A stretch of 64,000 nt of DNA from contig NZ_JABANE010000028.1 in assembly GCF_012844305.1 (NCBI RefSeq), forward strand, positions 21,767 through 85,766, written 5' to 3'. Of the stretch, positions 44,127-53,138 are shown piece by piece. The stretch's first letter is position 1. Each line of letters starts with the position of its first letter. This DNA comes from Flammeovirga aprica JL-4. Lineage in GTDB: Bacteria > Bacteroidota > Bacteroidia > Cytophagales > Flammeovirgaceae. The notes below the pieces were generated by a model. The model was given only the letters and a program-made list of their open reading frames with translations, was not told the origin of the DNA and did not search any database. The translations under genes were made by a program, and so were the position numbers.

Positions 44127-44270
44127 GAGGGAAGAGTTATGAGTTAAGAATGAAGAGTTAAGAGGGTAGAGGTTAGATATTCTGACAATACCGTTATTCT
44201 TTATCAATTTTAGATAATTGAAGCTCTATATCACGAACTACCTTAATTCTTAACTCATAACTCTTAACTA
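44127..44270 (+). repeat. Purine/pyrimidine inverted repeat after lutC
   Basis: The left arm GGGAAGAGTTATGAGTTAAG (44129 onward) starts ~10 bases after the lutC stop; the right arm CTTAATTCTTAACTCATAAC begins at 44242. Same family as at 8604, 24611 and 30507. Confidence 0.7.
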
Positions 44271-44278
44271 AAAATAGT

Positions 44279-44412
44279 ATTAAGCGATAACGTCTCTTTG
44301 AAAGGCATACTGACTCCTGATTCCGATTATCACAACAGGTAATTGTACATTCACTCTGGAACCAGGATTTCTCATTGTTGCTCAATAAAAAGTGATGTTA
44401 CCGCTTAACACT
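44279..44412. repeat. Diverged REP-like inverted pair
   Basis: TTAAGCGATAACGTC (from ~44280) and GATGTTACCGCTTAA (from ~44392) are imperfect inverted copies that resemble the TTAAGCGATAGCGTC core of the RAYT-type REP. The hairpin heads are not preserved. Confidence 0.4.
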
Positions 44413-44604
44413 GTTCAGAACAGTCTATTTAATCAACTACCTATTCTAAATAACACATCTCATAACTTGTAAAAGTGATTTTATAAGCTTTGAGTTTCTT
44501 TCATTTATCACAAGTCACACACTCACACTACCGCAATTGCTTGTGATATTTTTAAAGTATTTACTTAAGAACTCCACTAAAATTCACTTATACTATTTAT
44601 CATT

Positions 44605-44703
44605 ATTTTTTGCGATTATTTTATCTAAAAAACTTTCAATAGAACCACTATTAATACACTTTTTAGTTTCATACTCACAAAAAATAAATAGAAAACTAGA
44701 GAT
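44605..44703 (+). repeat. Dispersed element shared with 60025-60120, upstream of fbp
   Basis: Contains ACTTTCAATAGAACCACTAT, then TTTTTAG and TACTCACAAAAAATAAAT, closely matching a non-coding stretch near 60050. It ends ~50 bases before fbp and could hold a promoter or small RNA. Confidence 0.5.
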
Positions 44704-44753
44704 AACTTAATTTCAGTAGAGTACTTACTAGATTATTATCTAATTACACAAAT

Positions 44754-45788
44754 ATGATTTACACTGAAAAATCTAAAGCTAACCTGGACACATTTACGTC
44801 ACCGGTCGGGATTGCTGTTGACCGATTTATAGCAAAAAGACAAAGCGAATTTCCTCATGCCACTGGCGACTTATCTCAATTACTAAGAGATATAGTGATT
44901 GCCTCTAAAATTATTAGTAGAGAAATTAATAGAGCAGGCTTAAGTGGGATAGAAGGGATGACAGAAGACGAAAATATTCAGGGGGAACCTCAAAGAATGT
45001 TGGATGTGATTGCCGAATACCGTTTTAAAAAAGCATTAATGAACGGTCAGCAGGTTTGTGCCATCTTGTCTGAAGAGAGTGATGATATTATTGAAACTGG
45101 AAATCATGATGGCAAATATGTTGTAGCGATTGATCCGTTAGATGGATCTTCTAACGTTGATGTCAATGTTTCGGTAGGCACCATTTTTTCTATTTATAAG
45201 AGAGTAAGTCCTCAAGGAGAGCCATTTACAAAAGAAGATTTCTTACAACCAGGAACAGCACAAGTAGCGGCAGGTTATATTTTATATGGATCATCAACAA
45301 TGTTGGTGTATACCACAGGATGCGGTGTTAATGGTTTTACTTATGAACCTTCACTAGGAGAGTACTTTTTATCACACCCTAATATCACACAGCCAGAAGA
45401 TGGTGAATATTATAGTGTGAATGAAAGGGACAAAGATGAATTTTCTAGAGATGTGAAAACCTATCTTTATGAACTAAAAGCTAAGAAAAAAGGAACAAGG
45501 TATGTAGGTTCTTTGGTTTGTGATTTCCATAGAAACTTATTGAAAGGAGGAGTCTATCTTTATCCAGCCACGGAAAAATATACGAAAGGAAAATTAAGAT
45601 TAATGTATGAATGCCACGCTTTAGCTTTCATTACTGAACAAGCAAAAGGGCGTGCTACAAATGGCGATATCAGAATTATGGATATCAAACCTACAGAATA
45701 TCACGAACGTACCCCAATTATTGTCGGTTCAAAAGGATTGGTAGATGAGTTTGAAGACGTTCAGAAGCTGATTAGTTTTAAAAAATAA
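44754..45788 (+). CDS. fbp: Fructose-1,6-bisphosphatase, class 1
   Basis: A 344-residue cytoplasmic enzyme that converts fructose-1,6-bisphosphate to fructose-6-phosphate in gluconeogenesis. The metal and substrate motif IDPLDGSSNVDVNVSVGTIFSIY is intact, ILSEES provides acidic ligands, and GKLRLMYECHALAFITEQAKG is the family's C-terminal signature. It is on its own transcript with a long (~640 base) leader region. The position after lutABC fits growth on sugars that yield lactate and triose phosphate, where hexose phosphates must be made. Confidence 0.95.
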   Translation: MIYTEKSKANLDTFTSPVGIAVDRFIAKRQSEFPHATGDLSQLLRDIVIASKIISREINRAGLSGIEGMTEDENIQGEPQRMLDVIAEYRFKKALMNGQQVCAILSEESDDIIETGNHDGKYVVAIDPLDGSSNVDVNVSVGTIFSIYKRVSPQGEPFTKEDFLQPGTAQVAAGYILYGSSTMLVYTTGCGVNGFTYEPSLGEYFLSHPNITQPEDGEYYSVNERDKDEFSRDVKTYLYELKAKKKGTRYVGSLVCDFHRNLLKGGVYLYPATEKYTKGKLRLMYECHALAFITEQAKGRATNGDIRIMDIKPTEYHERTPIIVGSKGLVDEFEDVQKLISFKK

Positions 45789-45814
45789 TAGATAAGAAAC
45801 TGGGTGTTTTGTAG

Positions 45815-45962
45815 ACCCATAATTGAAATTATGGGTTTTTGGGAAGCTATCACATTTTTCACATTATGAATATAACATTTGGTCTATCTGTTTCTAGATC
45901 GTTTTATTATAGAAGTAGATAAGAGGGGTAGCTTCCCAAAAGCCCATGACTTCCAGTCATGG
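45815..45962. repeat. Inverted pair of palindromes, third REP-like family
   Basis: CCCATAATTGAAATTATGGG (~45816) followed by TTTTTGGGAAGCTATC is mirrored by GGTAGCTTCCCAAAAGCCC and the palindrome CCCATGACTTCCAGTCATGG (~45942). Two hairpins face each other across ~70 bases. Confidence 0.7.
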
Positions 45963-45984
45963 GACAAGATAATCAATACACAAA

Positions 45985-46014
45985 AAAGCCTTCAGGTTTA
46001 CACCTGAAGGCTTT
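45985..46014 (-). terminator. Terminator between fbp and the TPR-like gene
   Basis: AAAGCCTTCAGGT and ACCTGAAGGCTTT form a perfect stem, with an A run on the left that reads as a U-tract on the - strand. It serves the gene at 46059. Confidence 0.88.
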
Positions 46015-46058
46015 GTAGTAATTCGCAGTTACTTCGTATTCAATAAATGTCTGTGTGA

Positions 46059-46457
46059 TTAACGACGAGACATTTTCAAGACTTTCTTCTGAACTTTAGC
46101 AACATCGTCTCCAGCAAGCATTCCTGCTAAGATCGCTTTGTTGTAAGCTTCGATTGCCATATCTTTTGCACCGTTCAATGCTAAGTAATCTCCTTTGATC
46201 TCTAAGTTCTCAGCATTTTCGTTGATAGCGATAGATTTCTCAATCCAAACATAAGCCTCGCTTAAGTTCGCTTTCAATTCGATACATCTTTCAGCAGCGT
46301 CTGAATAAACAGCCCAGTCTGTAGCTGTAGCGTTTTCAACCGCAGCACGTAATTTTGTAATCTCATTGTCTTCATTGTCAGTAGGATTAGCGAATGAAGC
46401 AGAAACAGAGATGATTGAAACTAACGCGATAACTAAAAGTTGTTTTAAAGATTTCAT
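46059..46457 (-). CDS. Small exported TPR-like protein
   Basis: A 132-residue protein with signal peptide (1-23, ASFAN) and helical repeats with TPR character (AYVWIEKSIAINENAENLEIKGDYLALNGAKDMAIEAYNKAI), ending in a basic tail (VQKKVLKMSRR). It is probably periplasmic. The codon use is strikingly regular, as in highly expressed genes, and it has its own strong terminator. Function unknown. Confidence 0.75.
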   Translation of the reverse strand: MKSLKQLLVIALVSIISVSASFANPTDNEDNEITKLRAAVENATATDWAVYSDAAERCIELKANLSEAYVWIEKSIAINENAENLEIKGDYLALNGAKDMAIEAYNKAILAGMLAGDDVAKVQKKVLKMSRR

Positions 46458-46984
46458 GGCTATATATATTTTTTGTTTTTTGATTCGATTAAATACACTT
46501 TACCTTATACTAAAGGCTTGCCAAAAGTCAATAAAAACCTGTAAATCAGATAGTTGTGAGTTTATTTTGAACTTTTAAGTGTAAATGGTACATAGTTTTT
46601 ATTACATATTTGAACAACTTGTCCATAAACGGTCACTTTTTATGGAATTTTTCAAAATATAATTCTGAAATAGAATATTTATTTACATTTATTTAGAATT
46701 ATATTTTTTAATTCATATTAAACACGTTGATTTTATTCTGTAAAGGACATCTTGTTAGACATTGTGTTTAAAGTCTTTTGAAGGAGAAGAGATGTTATTT
46801 GTTATTTTCGTAAAAAATCACTATGTAAATTCATAATACTGTAAAAATTCATCATTTTTTAAGTTTATATTTTAGATATTATTAAATACATGCCAGCTTC
46901 ATATAAAATTAACGTAAGGTGTACGTTTTTGAGAAATGATGGAAATAGGGTGTTCATTATACTGACTTATTAAGTATTTATGTT
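46458..46984. other. Long AT-rich gap without genes
   Basis: About 530 bases upstream of the small TPR-like gene. I see no ORF with coding character, no long palindrome and no named RNA. The promoter of the - strand gene is probably in its left part. Confidence 0.5.
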
Positions 46985-47323
46985 AGTCAGAAACCGGGAG
47001 ACTTCTGTTGATCTTTTAAGTACGAATGATGCTATTGCTTAACATTCTCGTCAGTGAGTTTTCTCCTTTATTAGTTTGGTAGTTCTACCTTCGGCCTTGA
47101 AGGGAAAAGCGTTAAGAATTTTATGTATTGAGCCGTTAAAAATGATTTTCTTGTTTGAGCAAAGCGAGTTTAAAATCATTTAGGCGAAAGGAATGAAATT
47201 TAGCTTTTGACTTCTAAGCCTAGATTTTTTTGCTTCGTTTTTTCATCAATGGAAAAAATGAAGAAGAAGGAAGTTTGAAAGTAGACGCTAGAAAGCTTGT
47301 ACAAATTTCAATTGAAAGTAATC
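46985..47323 (+). repeat. REP-headed MITE-like element, copy 3 (diverged)
   Basis: REP-like head AGAAACCGGGAGACTTCT (46989-47006) followed by the conserved core (CGGCCTTGAAGGGAAAAGCG, AATGATTTTCTTGTTTGAGC, AAAATCATTTAGGCG). The 9-base terminal repeats are not recognisable here, and the TTTTTGTTTCAAG palindrome is altered. Confidence 0.75.
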
Positions 47324-47330
47324 CATAAAA

Positions 47331-47372
47331 AATGCCCAATCCCAAACCTAAATAAAGTTTGAAATTGGACAT
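47331..47372 (-). terminator. Terminator for the DUF5060 hydrolase gene
   Basis: ATGCCCAATCCCAAAC and GTTTGAAATTGGACAT form an imperfect stem; the - strand 3' side is a T run. Confidence 0.7.
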
Positions 47373-47410
47373 AGAATCGTTGAGCAGACAAAACCCATGA
47401 TCGTTAAAAT

Positions 47411-49399
47411 CTATTGCTTAATAAACACCTTGTGGTCTTCTCTTTCATCCGTTACAATTTTGAAAACATAAACACCTTTTGGTAAGAATTCAATATTGAT
47501 ACTTTCACTTTTAGAAAGAGGAGACTGTTGCATTAATTTGCCATTCATATCATAAATGAAAAATTGAGCATTAACAGGGTTGAACATTTCCTCAATGGCG
47601 TAGTTCAACTTTGATTGAGTAGGGTTAGGGTATAGTTTCCAGTTGATATTTTTAAATTGGTCATCAATACTAGTCACATCACCTCTCTTATTTTCAAAAT
47701 AAAGTACTACATCTTCATTTGATTTGATTTCTTTGATTTCGATGTAAAATTTACCAGAGTTACTTGCTGTTACATCGACTCTATCTTTTTCTTCATAAGT
47801 GTAGGCATTGTAGACATAGAATGTGTATTCATCACGAGGAAGGCCGTCTACTTGGAATGTGATGTTTCTAAGGTTCTTTCCATTTCCGTGAATAAAGGCA
47901 TAGCCATGTCTGTTTCTGAGTACCATTCCTTGCCCTTCAAGGTCTTCACTGTTGACAAATGTGAGTTCCTTAATTTCATTGTCACTCTTTGTCGTCATTT
48001 TCTCCGTGAATTCAGCTAGGAACTCAAACTTGTCGTAAGCATTCCAAACTTCATAGTTTTCCCACCACCATGTCATTGGGATAATCGATGTTTTCTCAAA
48101 CATACCCAACCACATAGTTTTCTGTAAATCTTTGATCCACTTGGCTTCATCATTATTATTAGGAGGCATAAAGTCCAATCCCATTTCACCTACTACATAA
48201 GGTTTTTGATGCTTATTGGTTAACTCATGAATTTTTTGAGCCATACCGCCTACAGAACCATAAAGGTGAGATTGAATAAGGTCTAATTCCTGAACATCAA
48301 AAAGACCATTCACGGTATTATGACTAATACTTGTCGTCACAATATGCTCATGATAATCGATCGATTTCAGGTACTTACTCATGATATCATGCCACTCTAC
48401 TACATCAGCAGGATTTACATTTTGACCATCATAGATGATTGTGTTGTCGACCTCATTGAAAAATTCAATAGCACCTACCGAAGTAGAGTACCCCCAGCGT
48501 GCTACGATGTATCTTAATCTGTTTTTATAAAGTCTTCTTGCTTCTTCAAAAGTGAAAAAGTCATTAGGGTTAACACAACCTGCTAATTGTTGGTAAGGGT
48601 GATCTTTCCATACATTATTACCCCATCCGTCATTATTATTGACCCAAAGTGCACCGTGGAAATCCATCGCCAGCATTAAATACAGATCATTTTTTTCGGC
48701 TTCATCAATCATGTATTCAATACGTGCCAAACCTTCAGGGTGGTAGCCCACGCCATTATAATCATTGTATCGGTCTGAACCGACTTTGTTCCATTCGATA
48801 GGTAAGTTCCAAGGTACATTCAACCAAGTTCTTACAAAGTTGATTTGATGTGATGCCAATAAATCAAACCAGAAGTCATAAGTATACTTTGGATTTTCGC
48901 TGTTTCTAGCTTCCCAACCCATATTCAAACCAAAACCTCTGAAACCATCACCATTATCAAAAACCAAGTTGTTGTAGTTTTTGTCAACAGTATGAAGGAA
49001 ACCTGGATTCTCACTTTCTGTAGCATTAAAAGTGAAAGAAGTGGATGTTGTACTTTGCTCATCGGTTACAACAGTAATAGTATAAGTATATTCTCCTGAA
49101 GTTCTAGGAGCGATTCTTAATCCCCAAGTAGAGTTATCACTATCACCTTCTAAAAAGAAAAGAGGATAATTAATAGTGCTCGCATCAGGTAATGTGATCG
49201 ATGCGCTTACATCTATATGTTGAGGATCGTAAGGATTTTCAAAGTCTGCCTTTACTTTAATAAGTGCTTCAAACTTATCAAAAGTATTAATAGTAGTGTT
49301 TTCAGTGTTGACCTCTAAAATTTCAGGTTGAACAGTAGAAGCGAATAAGTGAAGCTGAAGTGCTAAGAATAAAAAAATGAATAGCTGTAAAAATTTCAT
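47411..49399 (-). CDS. DUF5060 + GH5-like secreted glycoside hydrolase with T9SS tail
   Basis: A 662-residue secreted enzyme. The signal peptide is about 1-21. Residues ~25-128 are a DUF5060-type beta domain (VKADFENPYDPQHIDVSASITL). Residues ~135-470 form a TIM barrel of clan GH-A type: GFGLNMGWEARN, VRTWLNVPWNLP, acid/base Glu316 in IEFFNEVDN, and nucleophile candidate Glu405 in YVVGEMGLDF. A beta-sandwich C-terminal part follows, then a T9SS sorting domain (KLYPNPTQSKL ... LPKGVYVFKIV). It is divergent from the GH130 gene across a palindromic regulatory region, so beta-mannoside degradation is likely. The exact GH family is not settled. Confidence 0.78.
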   Translation of the reverse strand: MKFLQLFIFLFLALQLHLFASTVQPEILEVNTENTTINTFDKFEALIKVKADFENPYDPQHIDVSASITLPDASTINYPLFFLEGDSDNSTWGLRIAPRTSGEYTYTITVVTDEQSTTSTSFTFNATESENPGFLHTVDKNYNNLVFDNGDGFRGFGLNMGWEARNSENPKYTYDFWFDLLASHQINFVRTWLNVPWNLPIEWNKVGSDRYNDYNGVGYHPEGLARIEYMIDEAEKNDLYLMLAMDFHGALWVNNNDGWGNNVWKDHPYQQLAGCVNPNDFFTFEEARRLYKNRLRYIVARWGYSTSVGAIEFFNEVDNTIIYDGQNVNPADVVEWHDIMSKYLKSIDYHEHIVTTSISHNTVNGLFDVQELDLIQSHLYGSVGGMAQKIHELTNKHQKPYVVGEMGLDFMPPNNNDEAKWIKDLQKTMWLGMFEKTSIIPMTWWWENYEVWNAYDKFEFLAEFTEKMTTKSDNEIKELTFVNSEDLEGQGMVLRNRHGYAFIHGNGKNLRNITFQVDGLPRDEYTFYVYNAYTYEEKDRVDVTASNSGKFYIEIKEIKSNEDVVLYFENKRGDVTSIDDQFKNINWKLYPNPTQSKLNYAIEEMFNPVNAQFFIYDMNGKLMQQSPLSKSESINIEFLPKGVYVFKIVTDEREDHKVFIKQ

Positions 49400-49520
49400 A
49401 TATCATACTCATTAAATGAAAGATAAGTACCCGTACAAAAAGTAATGTTTGTTTTGCATTAGTACGGTTGTAAAGGTAGATAGGAGATAGGGCCTTCACT
49501 ACTACTTTTGTGTTACAACA

Positions 49521-49618
49521 TGATACTTTTTTGAATATTGCACGAATTTATATCATCAATAGATACTTTTTAGAGCGTATTGTAATGTATTTATATTAAC
49601 AATTTCAAAAAAGTATCA
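49521..49618. promoter_or_regulatory. Palindromic operator region between divergent hydrolase genes
   Basis: TGATACTTTTTTGAA (49521-49535) and its perfect inverse TTCAAAAAAGTATCA (49604-49618) are 15-base arms; a third related half-site AGATACTTTTT lies at 49561. The arrangement in the divergent promoter region suggests a shared regulator, possibly the AraC protein at 53139. Confidence 0.65.
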
Positions 49619-49660
49619 CTATTGCGTTTTATCCTATAAGATTGCATCATCTCCCCCCTC

Positions 49661-49668
49661 TACATTTG
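49661..49668 (+). promoter_or_regulatory. -7 promoter box for the GH130 gene
   Basis: TACATTTG matches the Bacteroidota TAnnTTTG box and is identical to those of susC and the gene at 12100. A TTG lies upstream near 49642. The leader to the start codon is ~130 bases. Confidence 0.5.
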
Positions 49669-49797
49669 TATTCATGTCGTCGTCAATCTTTTTTTTATCT
49701 GAACAGGTGAGGAAATGAAATTCAAATTTATTCCTCAGCTGTTATTAGGTATCAGGGTAAGAAATAGTCTTTCTTTCCTTGGAGCCTTTAAACCTAA

Positions 49798-50838
49798 ATG
49801 AACATGAAACTTACAAAATTTGAAGGAAATCCAGTATTATCTCCACATGCATCCAACGAGTGGGAAAACTTGGTAGTGTGTAACCCTGGAGCGTGGTATG
49901 AAGACGGGAAGTTTTATATGATGTATCGAGCGGCGGGAGACGATTTTGACCATAAGATCTATTTTGGTCTTGCTGAAAGTGAAGATGGTTTTAACTTCAA
50001 AAGAGTGCAAGATCAACCGGTTTTTTCTCCTTCAGAAGATGGACCTGACTCAGGATGTGTGGAAGATCCAAGGATTGTAAAATTTGGTGATACTTTCTAT
50101 ATCACTTATGCGTACAGAGCATTCCCTCCAGGACAATATTGGAAATACAGTTATGATGCTGTTGTGGCTCCTGAAATGGATGAATTCCATCCGGAATTAT
50201 TAAAGAAAAACATAGCCAATACGGGCTTAGCTATCTCTAAAGACTTAAAGAATTTCCGTAGGGTAGGAAGAATCACAAAACCTGAATTGGATGACCGTGA
50301 TGTGATTATTTTCCCTGAAAAAATCAATGATAAATACTATATGCTACACCGTCCGAAAGAGTGGATCGGTGAGGAGTATGGTACGGAATACCCTGCAATC
50401 TGGATTCAATCTTCTGATGATATGGTCAATTGGAAACATGAATCTGACTTACTATTAAAAGGTGAAGAATGGTGGGAAGTGAAAGTAGGTGGCAATACTC
50501 CTCCTGTGAAAACGGACGAAGGATGGGTGATGCTTTACCATGGTGTGGACAAGGACAACTGCTATAGAGTTGGAGCTTGTCTGTTGGACTTGGAAGATCC
50601 TACAAAGATCTTGTACAGAACCAAAGATTTCATCATGGAACCTGAAGAAGACTGGGAAAAAAGCGGTCTTTATAAGTGGGGTGTGGTCTTCCCAACTGGA
50701 AATGTTTTAGTAGATGACACACTGTACATTTATTATGGTGGTAGTGATCAATATTGTGGTGTAGCGACTTGCGATATCCATGAGCTAGTAGCTTTCATTA
50801 AGGATAATACGAAAGAAACTACTTTGGTAATGGATTAA
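49798..50838 (+). CDS. GH130-family mannoside phosphorylase/hydrolase
   Basis: A 346-residue cytoplasmic protein of family GH130, a five-bladed beta-propeller. Markers: FEGNPVLSPHASNEWENLVVCNPGAWYEDGKFYMMYRAAG, CVEDPRIVKFGDTFYITY (the conserved acidic region), ALWI-like PAIWIQSSDDMVNW, GGNTPPVKTDEGWVMLYHGVD, and YYGGSDQYCGVATC. GH130 enzymes mostly phosphorolyse beta-mannosidic linkages to give mannose-1-phosphate; without a signal peptide it probably acts on imported oligosaccharides. ATG 49804 is an alternative start. A transporter and regulator follow after a repeat element. Confidence 0.88.
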   Translation: MNMKLTKFEGNPVLSPHASNEWENLVVCNPGAWYEDGKFYMMYRAAGDDFDHKIYFGLAESEDGFNFKRVQDQPVFSPSEDGPDSGCVEDPRIVKFGDTFYITYAYRAFPPGQYWKYSYDAVVAPEMDEFHPELLKKNIANTGLAISKDLKNFRRVGRITKPELDDRDVIIFPEKINDKYYMLHRPKEWIGEEYGTEYPAIWIQSSDDMVNWKHESDLLLKGEEWWEVKVGGNTPPVKTDEGWVMLYHGVDKDNCYRVGACLLDLEDPTKILYRTKDFIMEPEEDWEKSGLYKWGVVFPTGNVLVDDTLYIYYGGSDQYCGVATCDIHELVAFIKDNTKETTLVMD

Positions 50839-50849
50839 TGTGTTATTTA

Positions 50850-50884
50850 GGGTCCCGTTTCAACTGGGACCTTAATTTTTTTTT
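50850..50884 (+). terminator. Terminator after the GH130 gene
   Basis: GGTCCCGTTTCAACTGGGACC (21 bases, stem GGTCCC/GGGACC from 50851) is followed by a long T run. Confidence 0.88.
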
Positions 50885-50985
50885 TAATACAAATAATATC
50901 GCAAGTGTTAAGTCGGAATACGTCACTAAAGTTCAGTTTCAGGTGATACTATTGCTTAATTAGATAGTGAATCAAGAGTGGTATT

Positions 50986-51330
50986 TAGAAATCGGGAGAT
51001 TTCTTATGATTTGTAGGTCACGAATGACGCTTACGCTTAACATTCGCGCCATTGGAACAACTACCCTATTCGTTTGGTAGTGCTCTCCCGGCCTTGAAGG
51101 GAAAAGCGTTAAGAATTTTATGGATTGAGCCGTTAAAAATGATTTTACTGTTTGAGCTTTAGCGAGTTTAAAATCATTTAGGCGAAAGGAATGAAATTTA
51201 GCTTTTGACTTCTAAGCCTTGAATTTTTTGCTTCGTTTTTGTTTCAAGACAAAAATGAAGAAGAAGGAAGCTTGGAAGTAGATCATAGAAAACTAGTAGA
51301 AAAGTCTATTGAAAGTGGACAGTAGTTTAC
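50986..51330 (+). repeat. REP-headed MITE-like element, copy 4
   Basis: REP head AGAAATCGGGAGATTTCT (~50987-51004), then CACGAATGACGCTTACGC and TTAACATTCGCGCCATT, the full conserved core, and a right end TAGTTTAC (51323-51330). The left GTAAACTA end is missing. Confidence 0.82.
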
Positions 51331-51407
51331 TATAAGCTAAATGCTTGAAACATGGAAGGGAAGGACGTTTTAGTAAAATGTCCACTGAACTATCCTAAAA
51401 CCACAAC

Positions 51408-51415
51408 TACTTTTG
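51408..51415 (+). promoter_or_regulatory. -7 promoter box for the SSS symporter gene
   Basis: TACTTTTG fits TAnnTTTG and is 67 bases upstream of the start codon. It is downstream of the repeat element, so the symporter has its own promoter. Confidence 0.4.
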
Positions 51416-51482
51416 TCAAGGTAAAAATGACCGTGCCTTGCTAATTATATGAAATGAAATATACAGATTTAAATTAAAACTT

Positions 51483-53108
51483 ATGGACTTCCAAATGAGC
51501 AACATAGACTTATGCTTTGTTGTTGTTTATATCGTAATCATACTTTTCTGGGCTTTCAAAAATGCAAATAATTCGGATTCAGAATCTTATTTTCTTGCAG
51601 GAAGAAATATGTCCTGGAAAGCAGTGGGCTTATCTTTGTTTGCCGCTTCGGTTTCGTCCACTACATTAATTGGCCAATCTGCCGAAGGCTTTAAAACAGG
51701 GTTAGCAGTTTTCAATTACCAATGGGTTTCCATTTTGGTAATGATCTTTTTTGCCATGTTCTTTCTTCCTTTTTATATCAAATCAGGAGTGTATACCATG
51801 CCTGAGTTTTTGGAAAAAAGGTACGACAAAAGACCGAAGACCTTCTTCTCTATCATCACCATTATTGGTAATGTATTTTTAGATGCCGCCGCCGCATTAT
51901 ATTCGGGAGCATTGATTATCCGATTGATTTTCCCAGAAGCAGATCTTTCTACAGTCATTTATATCATGGCCATTATTGCAGGCTCGTATACCATCTTTGG
52001 AGGATTGTCTTCAGCCATCAATGCCGAATTAGTACAAGCCGTTATTTTGATCATCGGTTCTGTTATCCTTTCTTATTTAGCCTTTGCAGAAATTGGCGGT
52101 TGGGACGTACTTATGGATCGTTTCAGTGATGGAATGTGGTTGCATTTAGTTCGACCAATGGATGATGCCACCACCCCTTGGTTAGGTATTATATTAGGTA
52201 TTCCAGTACTCGGTTTTTATTTCTGGGGAAACAATCAAGTGATGGTACAAAGAGTGCTATCTGCAAAATCAATTGAAGACGGACGTAAAGGCGTTTTATT
52301 TGTAGGTTTCCTCTATATCTTCACATTATTCATCTTCATTTTCCCAGGCTTGTGTGCTCGTTTGATGAATCTTTTTGAAGTAGAAGTTCCACTATCCATG
52401 TTCGGTAATGAAGTCACAAACCTAGTAGACGTCAATGAGATTTATCCAAGACTGATCATGAGTTTAATGCCAGTAGGCTTGATGGGAATTATTATGGCCG
52501 CTATGATTTCAGCATTGACTTCTACCTTATCCGCATCCATCAATTCGGCCTCTACCTTATTAACAATGGACTTTTACTCCAACGCATTCCCTAACACCTC
52601 AAAAGAAAAGCTGGTAAAAGTAGGACAAGTGATTTCGGTAATCATCTTGATCATCGCTGCAGTGTGGGCACCAAACATCCAAAAATTTGGCTCACTAGTA
52701 GATTACTATCAAGAAATGGCTTCTTACTTAGCACCTCCAATTGTGACCATCTTTTTCTTAGGCTTATTCTGGAAACGTGCCAATGCCAACGGCGCCTTTG
52801 CCACATTATTAGTAGGCGCCATTACAGCTGTAGGTTTATTGCTTTTCAAAGACAAAACATTCCTAGCAGACGTCCACTTCTTATTGATGGTGCCGATTCT
52901 AGTATCTATCAGTGTGGCAGTTTGTGTGATCACATCAATAAGTACAACAGCCCCTTCTGCATTACAATTAAAAGGCAACCTATGGACAACAGAAATATGG
53001 CATGAAGAGACCAAAGAATTGAAAAATAGCAAATGGTATCATAACTTTAGAGTGCAAGCCATAATTTTAGCAATCTTAGCTATTCTTTCTTTTGTCATAT
53101 TTATTTAG
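51483..53108 (+). CDS. Sodium:solute symporter (SSS family)
   Basis: A 541-residue inner-membrane transporter with about 14 TM segments. Family marks: SYFLAGRNMSWKAVGLSLFAASVSSTTLIGQSAEGFKTG near TM1-2, MPEFLEKRYDKRPKT, AGSYTIFGGLSSAINAELVQAVILIIGS, and ALTSTLSASINSASTLLTMDFY. Such carriers import sugars or sugar acids with Na+. Next to the GH130 gene and an AraC regulator, it most likely brings in mannose or mannosides. The specific solute cannot be read from sequence. The regulator gene starts 30 bases after it. The C-terminal part is relatively richer in GC than most genes in the window. Confidence 0.9.
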   Translation: MDFQMSNIDLCFVVVYIVIILFWAFKNANNSDSESYFLAGRNMSWKAVGLSLFAASVSSTTLIGQSAEGFKTGLAVFNYQWVSILVMIFFAMFFLPFYIKSGVYTMPEFLEKRYDKRPKTFFSIITIIGNVFLDAAAALYSGALIIRLIFPEADLSTVIYIMAIIAGSYTIFGGLSSAINAELVQAVILIIGSVILSYLAFAEIGGWDVLMDRFSDGMWLHLVRPMDDATTPWLGIILGIPVLGFYFWGNNQVMVQRVLSAKSIEDGRKGVLFVGFLYIFTLFIFIFPGLCARLMNLFEVEVPLSMFGNEVTNLVDVNEIYPRLIMSLMPVGLMGIIMAAMISALTSTLSASINSASTLLTMDFYSNAFPNTSKEKLVKVGQVISVIILIIAAVWAPNIQKFGSLVDYYQEMASYLAPPIVTIFFLGLFWKRANANGAFATLLVGAITAVGLLLFKDKTFLADVHFLLMVPILVSISVAVCVITSISTTAPSALQLKGNLWTTEIWHEETKELKNSKWYHNFRVQAIILAILAILSFVIFI

Positions 53109-53138
53109 ATTAGAATAAAGTAAACAACAATATAGCTC

